From Alentia gelatinosa (lineage: Eukaryota > Annelida > Polychaeta > Phyllodocida > Polynoidae): a DNA stretch of 64,000 nucleotides. A program made the position numbers and the translations under genes. Positions 10,236 to 19,369 of this stretch are shown here, one piece after another. Below the pieces are notes generated by a model. It saw only the letters and a list, made by a program, of their open reading frames with translations. It made no database searches and had not been told where the DNA came from. The DNA lies in the NCBI GenBank assembly GCA_950022655.1, contig OX465587.1:34041716-34105715 (forward strand). The letters are read 5' to 3'. Position 1 is the stretch's first letter. Each line of letters starts with the position of its first letter.

Positions 10236-10529
10236 CGAAGCGTTTGTCGCCTTTTCACACCTGACATCCGGGAACTTTTTCACAGAGCGTCGTCCTGCCC
10301 CCTGGTGGCACACGCGGAACTCGGTGAAGGTGCGCATGCGGGCAGAGTAACCTGAGAGCCGAGCGATAATAGGGGAGGAGACCCGTGCGGTTTACACTGA
10401 CGTCGACTGTAGACTGGTGGGCAGCAGTCACAGGAGACTGGAGCAGAGTGCAAGGACAGCAGGTCGTAGACTGGCCGCCACCTCCGTCTCCCTTATGTTC
10501 CTACAAAGAGCTTTGTATGGTTGAATCCA
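10236..10529. promoter_or_regulatory. Weak CpG-rich patch
   Basis: CpG-rich sequence after the minisatellite, with an NRF1-like GTGCGCATGCGGGC at about 10331-10344. No exon or TATA box is recognised downstream. Low confidence that it initiates transcription. Confidence 0.25.
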
Positions 10530-11008
10530 GGGCCCTGTTTTATAGACAGCGACGTCTTTATGAGTGATCACCGTTTTAGTGACCATAATAGTGACTGTTA
10601 GTGTTTCGCGTTGCATAGTCCTGATCATCATTTTACAGGCTGATCACTACTTTTTTTAATTACTATTACTGATTGTGGCATTAAAACGTTCACTATTTAG
10701 TGATCGTTTCAAAATGATCACTATTATTATGGAATTTTACCTCCCAGGAACCAGCTCGAAGAAAATCTCATATTTTATCTAAGGTCTAAGCCGATTAGTG
10801 ACACCTTTGAACTTGTCACGCATAGTGACCGTTTTAGTGATCGTTTGTGGAAAAATCACTGTTCATGATCATGACTATACAACGCGAAACGGTCACTCTC
10901 GATAGGTCACACCTGTGACTGATCACTAATAGTGATCATCACGACTATGAAACGGAATGCGCTGGAAACGATCACTATTAGTAATTGTCACGACTATAAA
11001 ACAGGACC
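10530..11008. mobile_element. MITE with CCCTGTTTTATAG inverted ends, TGATCA-rich
   Basis: A 479-bp element bounded by GGGCCCTGTTTTATAG and CTATAAAACAGGACCC. The interior is packed with GTGATCAC, TGATCATGAT and AGTGATCATCACGACTAT words, so sub-terminal regions are near-palindromic. It has no coding capacity and is probably a non-autonomous DNA transposon. Fragments are at 2280-2535 and about 3827. Confidence 0.7.
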
Positions 11009-11154
11009 CAGGCCGTGTCCATGAACCAAGTAACCTTGTTTATTAAGGTTCGGGGAGTGAACCAGTGGTGATACCATGTTTATTTACTCAACAGGGATCA
11101 CAGGGTGCCTGACTACAAGCATCATATCCCACATGCGAGAAATGACCAGCACCC

Positions 11155-11345
11155 ATCGATAGAGGGGTAGGGCACTGGACTGCTATATCAAAGGCCAATC
11201 CTTCTCACACCAAGTCTATGTGAACTAACAGAACTTTCACCTTGGTAAATGTGTAGGAGTAAGATTTCTACCTACATTCATCTCATAGATTCGGTCAAAC
11301 GCAAAATAAGTCTAATTGAACAAATTTGAGTTAAACTATTAAAGA
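11155..11345 (+). mobile_element. tRNA-derived SINE, 5'-truncated
   Basis: Matches the body of the SINE family: CTGCTATATCAAAGGCCAAT, CCTTCTCACACCA, GGTAAATGTGTAGGAGT, ATTCATCTCATAGATTCGG, AAGTCTAATTGAACAAAT. The tRNA-like head is missing and the CAAA tail is degraded. Confidence 0.75.
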
Positions 11346-11749
11346 TGATAAAAAGCAAATATGCCCAGTTAATGAATCCAAAAGAGAAAAGGCCCCGCCT
11401 ACCATGACTGAGCATGCGTATAGCGAGGCAAACTGGTACAATTTTCACCTGGGAGCAGCATGGGGCTCTGTGTACGGGCTGCCTACATAGCCTTTATAAC
11501 GCTGGCGACCTTTGCGACCTTGCGTCGTGTATGAGTGCGGTGTGTAATGCTACAGAACAGGCCAGCTGGTCCCAATGTCGGGACATCGGCAGTGCCCTGA
11601 GCTCCACCATATAAGGGCAGAGAATCAGCTTGGGGATCCAGTCAAGCATTAGAGGTAGGAGAGTGAATACACCTCTACCTGTTGTCACACAGGCGTGACC
11701 AGCAGTAGGCTCTACTGGCCACAACAAGAAAACATGGTAACTAATACAA
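11346..11749. other. Unassigned sequence
   Basis: Mixed-composition sequence with no recognisable exon, RNA or repeat. Confidence 0.4.
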
Positions 11750-12160
11750 TATATGCACTATGTATCTATGTATATCTGTGTACCAGTATCTATGTATATC
11801 TATTTACACAGGATTGTCTTACTGCATTGTGTATGTATTATAATGAATCTACAAGGCCAGGTGAGAGAAAGGGTCCAGTGCAGCCAAAACTGGTGGGTCA
11901 AGGTTGTACTGATACTGCACAAGTTATTTATGTGGAGAGGGGGTGGTGGGTGGGAGAAGGTATGTATTGGCTCTGTGTATCATGTTACTTTCTATGTATC
12001 TGTATGTGTTTCTGTGTATCTTTATCTGTATGTGTATCCCTCTGTGTCAGTGTTGTATCTCTGTGTATGTGAGTGTCTGTCAGTATGTGACTCTGTGTGT
12101 GCGTGTATTTTTCTCAATCTCAGTGACTGTTTATCTATGTGTCTATGTAATGGAGATATA

Positions 12161-12228
<68 letters not shown>
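11750..12228. repeat. TATCTGTG-rich simple sequence ending in (TA)n
   Basis: Degenerate TATGTATCTGTG-type simple sequence with some unique DNA, ending in an uninterrupted TA tract of about 66 bp at 12162-12228. Open frames here are low-complexity artefacts. Confidence 0.85.
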
Positions 12229-12520
12229 TGCACTCACAGGAGATTCATGTTCTATAAGATTTACCTGCCATGGCCCACCTGTAGCTTCCAGGGTCCCACA
12301 CTCTGAACTGACCACCATTGCCTGGCTGGCTGGGTCCTATATACCCCCACACAGCGCCGACTGCGACATGGGGTCGGGGCGAGCGGCGTGGGTCAGGTGC
12401 ACACAACACACACACCGCCCTTTCACTGTGTGAGAGGGCGGAGTTATATTTTTTGAAATTATCATTAGGAGTAGTTCCCGTATCTCAGCTTTAAACTACC
12501 CAAACAAACAAACAATTCAT
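12229..12520. other. Unassigned sequence
   Basis: No gene is recognised. A CAAACAAACAAACAA tract at about 12501-12516 may be the tail of an otherwise lost SINE just before the next one. Confidence 0.4.
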
Positions 12521-12765
12521 TCCCAGCAGTGGTAGATTTACTGATATATCCAAGGCCAATCCTTCTCAAACCATGTCTGTGTGGTGTGAGAAGTAAAAGA
12601 ACTCTCACCTCGATCAATGTGTAGGGTAGAGATTTCTACCTGAATTCATCACATAGATTCGATCATCACTCTTGTGGTGTAAAAGAACCTTAAGAAAGTC
12701 TGGTAAGGACCTGAAATGGTTGGCTGGACGTTAAATCAAATCAAACAAGCAAAAAACTCATCGAT
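12521..12765 (+). mobile_element. tRNA-derived SINE, lacking the tRNA head
   Basis: Begins at CATTCCCAGCAGTGGTAG and runs through the full body (GATTTCTACCTGAATTCATC, GATTCGATCATCACTC, TTGTGGTGTAAAAGAACC) to GGCTGGACGTTAAATCAAA. This is the long-tail variant with the AAGAAAGTCTGGTAAGGACC segment. Confidence 0.8.
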
Positions 12766-13189
12766 AGGGTAATAACCGTTTGACATAATGTAGCTAATGG
12801 CTTAGGGCCTTAAAGTAAAGCCGCAAGGTGTTAGATGTACACAATCATTACCCCTATCCCTGAACACAAAGAAGGAGTCGATAGTTGGGAATAATATAAT
12901 TTATTTTAATTTTATATACCTTTACCGACATGAATATTAATAGGTAAATATGAATATGACATAAGGTAGATAAAGTAATTGACAGAGATATAAAGAGGTC
13001 AATTACGTAAAAGATACATATTTGTAATTGACAGGTATAATGGTATGTCAATTATGTATATGGTTGTATAACAAATAGTATGGTTATACAATATGAGGTA
13101 TAATGGTTATACAAAATGATGTATAAAAAATGCCAAGACCAGAAAAATGAGGCGAGGTGGGAGGGAGAGAAGTTTGTGAGGGATGAGAG
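12766..13189. other. AT-rich stretch, probable 3' flank of the YR retrotransposon
   Basis: Very AT-rich, with local repeats of GGTATAATGGTTATACAA and GTCAATTA words. It lies directly 3' of the recombinase stop on the minus strand. I could not match it to the 5' side of the element, so the split or inverted termini typical of YR retroelements remain unlocated. Confidence 0.4.
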
Positions 13190-14218
13190 TCACTGGTTGA
13201 GGGACTGTATGAGGGACGCATTCACCTCATGTGCATTAGAGTCCCTAATGTATCCCCTGTGTGCATTTGAACGCCACCCCCCGTAGCGTTGAATGGAGAG
13301 TTCAGCGACCCCGGCCTGGAAGGCCTGAGTGGCGGTGGCCTTTCTCAGGCTGTGTAGAGTGTAGGTCTTAGGGGGGTGGCCTGCTGTGGTGTTGAGCCGC
13401 TCCCACTCCTTTGACAGCGACCGCGTCGTTATTAGCGACCTGTCAGCGTTGAGCAGGAACGGATCCGTCGGTATCAGCGTGGGGACCGCGGCGAGCATAT
13501 TCCTCACGGCCGTCACCGGGCACGACCTCGGGTCCGGGGAGGATTGGAGCCTCACGTGTTTTTCCTCCCCCACGCACTGGAGGTTCTTGGCGGCCTTGAT
13601 GCGGACCGCCACGTGATTTGCCGTGAGCACCACGTCCCCACGTGAGAGGTGTCGCACCGGATCGAATGCCCTGGCCGTAGGGGGGGCGACCTCGCTCTGC
13701 CGCAGTGCGGCGTAATACAGGAGGAGGAACGCGGCCCGTAGAGTCAGGTCGAGGGGCGTGTCCGACAGTAGCTCGAGGATCCCCTGGAGGGCGGCCATGG
13801 GGATCGGAGGCTTGACATTCGGTGTGTAGGCCTTGTTCCTCCTCATGGCGTCGAGGGCCCTCCTGACCCTCACATCCTCTGTAGCCGTAACGTCCCCGCC
13901 CGAGAGCCGTAGGTGTGTCCTCACGTGAGAGAGCTGGTTGGCCACGGTCGCCGGCGAGGGGGCGTGGTCCGCGAGGTACTCGAGGAAGGCCGTGATGAAA
14001 CTCACGGACGGTGCCTGCGGGTCGGTCCTCGTCCGTCGGCAGAAGGCGAGGTAGGTGGACACGGCGCTCTTCTGGTTCGCGACCGTGCCTGGGGCACGTG
14101 CCTCGGCCTGCCGCGCAGATGCCTTCCGTTGGAGAGAGCGTAGCGCCGGATCTGCAGGACAGGCGAAGCACAGGCACGAATGAAGCATGATTACAAGGCA
14201 CCACGGACCACAGATCAT
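13190..14218 (-). CDS. Tyrosine recombinase (integrase) of the YR retrotransposon
   Basis: 342 codons from ATG 14218 to TGA 13192-13190. The catalytic set of the tyrosine-recombinase superfamily is complete: R173 in LRQSEV, H289 and R292 in TLHSLRK, W315 in YGGWRSN, and nucleophile Y323 in RGYIRDS. Residues about 45-130 (KSAVSTYLAFCRR through NQLSHVRTHLRL) resemble the helical core-binding domain. In YR retroelements this enzyme integrates a circular DNA intermediate without a target-site duplication. The gene is in +1 phase relative to RT-RNase H and is overlapped for 776 nt by the open extension of that frame. A TGA closes its frame just upstream of the ATG. The first 25 residues look unlike the family, so the real N terminus may arise by splicing to the CAG at about 14152 or by re-initiation. 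The overall call is secure; the start is not. Confidence 0.9.
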   Translation of the reverse strand: MICGPWCLVIMLHSCLCFACPADPALRSLQRKASARQAEARAPGTVANQKSAVSTYLAFCRRTRTDPQAPSVSFITAFLEYLADHAPSPATVANQLSHVRTHLRLSGGDVTATEDVRVRRALDAMRRNKAYTPNVKPPIPMAALQGILELLSDTPLDLTLRAAFLLLYYAALRQSEVAPPTARAFDPVRHLSRGDVVLTANHVAVRIKAAKNLQCVGEEKHVRLQSSPDPRSCPVTAVRNMLAAVPTLIPTDPFLLNADRSLITTRSLSKEWERLNTTAGHPPKTYTLHSLRKATATQAFQAGVAELSIQRYGGWRSNAHRGYIRDSNAHEVNASLIQSLNQ

Positions 14219-14226
14219 GATATTTC

Positions 14227-16375
14227 ATCAGGCATGCAGCATTGTTAAAATCCCTCGAGGGCAGGTGGGCCCTACTGAGTGCGTCGGCGACCGTGTTGAG
14301 GACCCCGGGGACGTGCGTGTAGACCAGGTCGACTTGCAGCTTGGCCTGAACCATCCAGGCCTGTCGGGCACACTCGGCGAGAACGCGGTTGCGTGCCCGC
14401 CCCGACGTGAGTGCCTGGACGGTCCCCATGTTGTCACAGAAGACCTCGATCCTGGTCCCACGATCACGGTCCCCGAGGAACGTGTGGAGAGCATAGATTG
14501 TGTTCAGGGCCTCGAGCTCAGAAATGCAGTCCACGGGGTCATTGATGGGACAAACCTGGCACGCGTAGGCCGCACGGCCGTCTGTACCCCCCACGCCCGA
14601 GAGGCAGGCGTCGACCGTGATACACTTTGTCGCCGGCCCTCGAGGGATGAGGGCGTGCCCATTCCACCCGGCGGCGAACCGTAGGAACCACTGGAGGTCC
14701 TGCCGCATGTCCGAGCTTACGTTGATGTAGAACCCGTCCATCGACCGTAGGGCCTCCAGTAGTTTGCTGACGAACGGCCTCGCCGGGCGGATACATTTCG
14801 CGACGTGGAGGATTTTGCCGAGGACGGATTGAAGCTGTCGCTTTTTCAGCGACCGCTTCCTGGAGACCGCCCCAACGTGCTCCCGCACGTCCTCCAACTT
14901 GTCCTGAGGGATGGTGAGGGACATCTCGGCGGCATTTATCTCGATGCCCAGCCAGCGCACGGTCTGACTAGGGGCCTGCGCCTTTTCCCGGGCCTCGGGG
15001 AGGCCGAGCTCGGCGAACAGGTCTCGGGCTATGGCAAAGTCCGAGGCAGCTTTCTCCCGAGAAGGCGACAGTATGATGAGGTCGTCCAGATACATGGCGG
15101 CCTCGACACCCTTACCGGCGAGTATCCCCACGATGGCCTCGGCCACACACTGCATGTGATATGAGGACGCGCGGGCGCCGAACGGCATGGCCGTATCACA
15201 ATAATACCCGCCGTCCCACAGGAAACACAGCAGAGGCCAGTCGAGGGGGTCGCACCTAAAGTTCTTATAGGCGCGCGAGATGTCGATGGTCGCCATGTAG
15301 CTCCCTGGCCCCGAGGCCACGAGGCGGGTGACGAAACCGTCGACCGTAGGGAGACTGTGCTCGCGCTCTTCTCCGTAAACCGCGTTCTTCATCACGTACG
15401 CGTTGACGCTACGGTCCCGGGGGAAGGTCATATCCGTTATGACGCGGCGGGCCTCGGACCCGCGCTTCTCCCGGGACATCAACGGCGAAACGTGGCACCA
15501 CGGCTCGAAGGGAGCCTCCGTGAACGGTCCCATCAGGTTCGAGAATCCACTCTCCTTTCTGATAAAATCCCCGACTTGCTTCGGGAATCCGGTGGCGCTC
15601 GGATGGTTGGGCACGTCCCGAGTGTCACTGGCCGGCCCGAGGTAGCCGAGGGGGAATCCGTATCTTATGAAACCGAGGAGTTCCCCTTTTCCCTCCATGC
15701 CCGTCAGATAGTGCTCCCACGCCCGTAGTTTGAGGTCCGTCGGCAGGGTTATCTTTGTACACATGGCGTTGGGCAGGCCCGAGGCCCGGACCGCCTCGTA
15801 GATGTGGCCGTGGGCCGGGGGGCCGGCCTCGGTGAAGCGGGGCCACTCGGCCCGCCTGTGTTCCATGAAGGCCTCTGGGTCCGTCCGGAGTCCGGGCGAC
15901 GGAATTCCGGTCCGGCAGACTTCCTTTAGTCCGCCAAAATCCGGAGTGTTAGTTGGGTCTTCGATCGGCGCGGTAACACTAACACTCGTGCTAGCGCAGT
16001 GGGCTGGCGGTGGCCGCGCGGTGAGCCTGTCCTCCACGTGGCGGGTCCCGCCCCCTTCCTTGTTGTTGTTTATGTTCGGAGCCCGACCACGTGGGCCGGC
16101 GGCCTTCGTGTTGTGGTCACGTGGACCCCCCGTGTGGTCCCCCCTCCACGTGAGGGGGTGGGGGCCCGCAGTGGTCACCGGGCCGCCTCCTTTTAAGACC
16201 CCCGCCCACGTCCGGTCACCGGAAATCCTGTTGGCGGTGGTGGAGATCACAGGGCCCGCTGGTGTTACATCACGTGGATTGCACCCCACGACCCCGGGCC
16301 CGGGGAGGGAGGCACGTGTTGTGACTGTGTGGGGGTGCGCTCCGCTCACTCGCGGGGCGCACCGTAGCCGTTTTT
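14227..16375 (-). CDS. Reverse transcriptase-RNase H of the YR retrotransposon (pol)
   Basis: Open in the -1 frame relative to gag. There is no ATG near the gag stop; counted from a GTG at 16349 the first Met is residue 162, which supports synthesis as a Gag-Pol fusion. Numbering from 16349: a palm motif around DISRAY (D356), AMPFG (387-391) and YLDD (420-423, catalytic D422/D423) define the RT. RNase H follows with D580 (VDACLSG), E611/E613 (SELEAL), D639 (CDNMGT) and D689 (VADALSR). The recognisable domains end near 14270, yet the frame stays open to 13443, across the recombinase gene in another frame; that extension is Arg/Pro/Gly-rich and looks like out-of-frame translation. I therefore end the functional call near 14227. 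It would copy element RNA into DNA. Confidence 0.85.
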
Positions 16376-16376
16376 T
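16331..16376 (-). promoter_or_regulatory. Programmed -1 frameshift signal (slippery site plus hairpin)
   Basis: On the minus strand the heptamer A_AAA_AAC occupies 16376-16370 and lies exactly in the X_XXY_YYZ phase of gag (codons GCA AAA AAC). After a 6-nt spacer a hairpin follows: GGTGCGC (16363-16357) pairs with GCGCACC (16340-16334). After one C-A mismatch, CCGC pairs with GCGG, and the loop GAGTGA contains the gag TGA. The pol frame is open in the -1 phase from the heptamer onwards. This is a direct sequence reading; use in vivo is inferred. Confidence 0.75.
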
Positions 16377-17467
16377 GCCCCGTGTCCGTGTTGGGGGAGC
16401 ACATCCGCTCGCGGGTCGACCGCCCGGGGCGTGTGTCCGGCCTGGGGTGCGTGTCCGGCCTGGGGTGCTCGCCGGGGTGCCGGTGTGGGCGCAGCCTGAC
16501 CGTTCTCATAGCCCATTGTATATCCGAGTTTCCGGTTGCACGCGTGTAACGAATGCCCGCATTGCCTCCCCACGGAGTGGCAATACGAGCACACGTGCAG
16601 CCATCTCACGGGTCCGTCATCGTGGCCGCTCCTATGGCGGCACCCCCTCTCCGAATTAAATTGCCCGCAAGGCAACTCCCGTCCTCGGGCTTTCCCGGTG
16701 TCGGCGCCGCTGGTGAGGGTCCCGGTCGTCATCGTGAGTCGGACTCGCTCCTCCTGGATCCGCGAGTAATCGCACCACGACAGCCTCCCGGCCTCGATCT
16801 GGTCGAACACGTGGTTAGACCATCTCCGGACTCCGGCCCACGGCCGGCTCTGGGCGTCGATTGAAACTTGGTGTAAGTGCCGGAACATGGCCTCACGGTC
16901 CACGGGGTCGACCGCACGGTCATCCCCGAGCAAGCCAATAAACGCACTCAGGTACTCGAGGGGGCCCAGGGTTCCCCTCAGTTCAAGCTTCTGGGACAAC
17001 GTGTAAACCCCCTCCCTATCCACAAACATGTACGGTTTACTGATCAAACGGGTAACATGAATATCTGACTGCAGCTTACCAGCCATCTTGTCGTGGCGAA
17101 TGGCCTCACGGTCGAGCTCACGTTGGATATACGGGTCCCCTGCGTAGCGATCTCGTAGCTGGCGGGGTGGAGGCATGGCGCGGCCGGCTTGATCCTCGGC
17201 CCAGTCCCGAGTCCTTACTTCGGTGACTGAGCGAACCGTAGGCGGCGATGCTCGACCCGTCGACCGTTGTGTCTGTAGTTGAATTAATGCGTCCAACTTC
17301 TTACTCATGTCCGAGAGTCCGGTCTCTACGGCCACGAGGCGGGCCGACCGGAGGCTTCCGGCCTGAGACGCGGACTCCACCTGATCGCTCTCCCTCACGG
17401 TTGACTCCGAGGCCTGGTCCGTGGTCGTGGAGGCGCTCGCTTGAGCGCGTGTCGTTGGTGGTGCCAT
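16346..17467 (-). CDS. Gag-like protein of the YR retrotransposon
   Basis: A frame of 373 residues from ATG at 17467 to TGA at 16348-16346. The frame is open further upstream (ATG at 17818), but the 17467 start (MAPPTTRAQ) gives a sensible N terminus and the upstream part looks like leader. Residues 1-60 are Ser/Thr/Gln-rich and then heptad-like (SARLVAVETGLSDMSKKLDA), which may form a coiled coil. Residues 267-310 hold a Cys/His cluster (C267, C276, H291, C293, C296, C303, H305, H308, C310), a likely zinc-binding nucleic-acid module. The C-terminal tail is Ala/Pro/His-rich with PRRAPQAGHAPQAGHTP repeats. By analogy with other retroelements it should package element RNA; this is inferred, as sequence similarity in this class is low. 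The last codons overlap a frameshift signal leading into the RT frame. Confidence 0.8.
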   Translation of the reverse strand: MAPPTTRAQASASTTTDQASESTVRESDQVESASQAGSLRSARLVAVETGLSDMSKKLDALIQLQTQRSTGRASPPTVRSVTEVRTRDWAEDQAGRAMPPPRQLRDRYAGDPYIQRELDREAIRHDKMAGKLQSDIHVTRLISKPYMFVDREGVYTLSQKLELRGTLGPLEYLSAFIGLLGDDRAVDPVDREAMFRHLHQVSIDAQSRPWAGVRRWSNHVFDQIEAGRLSWCDYSRIQEERVRLTMTTGTLTSGADTGKARGRELPCGQFNSERGCRHRSGHDDGPVRWLHVCSYCHSVGRQCGHSLHACNRKLGYTMGYENGQAAPTPAPRRAPQAGHAPQAGHTPRAVDPRADVLPQHGHGAKNGYGAPRE

Positions 17468-18029
17468 CCTATCTGCCCTGTAATTCACGTGAACTTCACC
17501 CGTATTCAGACACTGTCTCTGCACGGTCAGATACTCGGGGAGTATCGAAGACGGCGTGGAGAGTAGGCCAAAATGAGGGGAAAAGAAAAGTACGTGTGAA
17601 CGTAGTGGAGTACAGGAGCAGAATGAGGTGGAGGTCAGAGACGCGGTGGGCCACGTGACCGCGGGGTTCACGTGACCGACACCAGGGGGGAATGCGCAGG
17701 GTGCGCGAGGGGGCGTGTCAGGGGGAGCAATGACCACCCCTGACCAACGGCCATGGGTCACCAATTTTCTGTGTGTGGAGACAACAGGGCAGGCGCTTGG
17801 AGACAGTCGCACATTCATCACATCACCACTCCTTCTATTTTCCGTCTCGCCCCGTTCCTACTTTACCCGCGGGACAAGACGTCCCTGACGACGCCTCGTT
17901 TTTTACTTGGTTACGGTGGCGGTTGTTAAACAAACCCTTCAGCATGTCACCCGAGTTCCCACTCCTTTTATCGCCCACCGAGGAGGATTGTGCCTGGAGA
18001 GTGACGTGTTTCTGACGACACATCTTTTT
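17468..18029 (-). other. Probable 5' leader of the YR retrotransposon
   Basis: GC-rich up to about 17760, then mixed. The gag frame stays open to 17818, without the protein-like character of the part downstream of 17467. CACGTGAC words are at about 17650 and 17670. The 5' terminus of the element must lie here or just beyond. I could not find the matching repeat at the other end. Confidence 0.4.
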
Positions 18030-18270
18030 TTTTCACACGTCCGTCTTTATTTCACATGTCATCTCTGACGTCACGTCTTTATTTCACTTGTCACCCCTCT
18101 GACGTCACATGTTTATTTCACGTGTCACCCCTCTGACGTCACATCTTTATTTCACGCGTCACCCCTCTGATGTCACGTCTTTATTTCACGTGTCACCCCT
18201 CTGACGTCACGTCTCTATTTCACGCGTCACCCCTCTGACGTCACGTCTTTATTTCATACGTCACCTCACT
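18030..18270. repeat. 34-bp tandem array carrying TGACGTCA sites
   Basis: Units of about 34 bp built on CACCCCTCTGACGTCACGTC followed by TTTATTTCACGTGT. Perfect CRE palindromes TGACGTCA start at 18065, 18100, 18134, 18202 and 18236, with a variant TGATGTCA at 18168. Some units also contain CACGTG. It lies on the promoter side of the minus-strand retrotransposon, so it may be its enhancer or promoter or part of its terminal region. Confidence 0.85.
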
Positions 18271-19369
18271 CCTAACTTCCCGCCGTCGTCAGCTCTGAGC
18301 GCATTAACTCGGCTCGTAATACAGCCTCGTCGTACTTGAGCTTGTTAAACACCGCCCGTGCTCGAGTAAGAACTTAATAGCTGCTTCTTTTATGAACATA
18401 ATCACTGCTGGTTTTTAGGAGATGCTGCTGGTCCGCAGGGAGTGGGGTTTCACTATACGAACACGCGACTGGAGGCTGAGACACAGGGTTCGTGGTGGTG
18501 AGGTGACAGAGTCTAAGAAAGGACGAGTTAAAACCTGATAGCACTGAGAATGATCATCAGAGAAGTTTTGTATCTGTGTACTTGGCGACTTCGATCTGAC
18601 TTCCCTCCCCTGCCTCTCGCCTAGCTTCCCTCTGGCGTAGCTCGCATAAAGCCTTACTCTAATCACAGTAATCAGATGAGCGGGAATTTCTAAAATATCA
18701 AGTCCATATCTGTACTTAGATTCCCCGAAGTTTTCAGAAGAATAATGCCATCAGAATAATCAGTACCAGTACAGGGGCACATCGACTGCTCACATAGTGA
18801 ATGTAACGCTTTTGACACATGTAAAACTCCATGATTCTGTCTTTTTTTCGGTAACAAATTAATGATATATGCATTGACACAATCAAAGACACGACAGCAT
18901 ATACACCGGAAAAGATATATACACATAGTTTTATTTATCCCATTATGGCCAAATTATTGGACATATCTCTGGATATACCACCTTCACCTTCAACTTAAAT
19001 TTAATGATGTTGGAGCTCTGCTGCTTTCACGCTGTCAATATGGGATCACCAGTCACCTCCACACATGTGTCACATATTCCAGGAGGGCACGTGCAGGTCT
19101 TTCACGACACTAACAACCCAGTGTTATTGTTAGAGCACCCTGCCCCCATTTGGCCAGTTCAGGAATGAGAGTGAGCAATAATAAGTTATCATTTACTAAC
19201 AAATGCTTACTTAAACTAATTAGACATGCTACACAAGTCAATTGATAAGATTTCATAAGGAAAAACTATTTGAATCCGGATCTCAGCATAGTCCTTCCTG
19301 ACCTATAACCACCTACAGAACAGCAGTATTGCAAGTGGGTCACTCGCTGGCCCTGGACAGAGCAGTTCA
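18271..19369. other. Unassigned sequence
   Basis: GC-moderate up to about 18660, then AT-rich. Short frames on both strands lack protein-like features. No RNA, SINE or minisatellite was found. Confidence 0.4.

Larger units (their letters stand above)
13190..17467 (-). mobile_element. Ngaro/DIRS-like tyrosine-recombinase retrotransposon (coding part)
   Basis: Three uninterrupted frames in the order Gag-like, RT-RNase H, tyrosine recombinase. This combination defines the YR retroelements (DIRS, PAT, Ngaro). I see no methyltransferase domain between RNase H and recombinase, which favours Ngaro-like over DIRS1-like, but phylogeny would have to decide. The element is strikingly GC-rich against AT-rich flanks. 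All catalytic residues of RT, RNase H and recombinase are present and no stops break the frames, so it looks recently inserted. Terminal repeats were not found, so the true ends lie outside these coordinates, probably within 12840-13190 and 17760-18270. A -1 frameshift signal joins gag and pol. Confidence 0.9.

Noticed and set aside
9378..10350. Pro/Ser-rich 321-codon frame and Gly/Arg-rich antisense frames
   Set aside because: The 18-bp unit is divisible by three, so frames stay open without selection.
12022..12433. 98- to 226-codon frames through the TA tract
   Set aside because: They contain IYIYIY runs from the microsatellite and low-complexity Cys/Val/Tyr sequence.
13386..16659. Several long plus-strand frames (up to 285 codons) opposite the retrotransposon
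   Set aside because: Antisense shadows of a GC-rich coding region without any domain of their own.
13190..17467. Bacterial or phage contamination because of GC-rich frames and an integrase-like recombinase
   Set aside because: Reverse transcriptase, RNase H and recombinase in this order are characteristic of eukaryotic YR retroelements, and flanks carry the same SINEs as the rest of the window.
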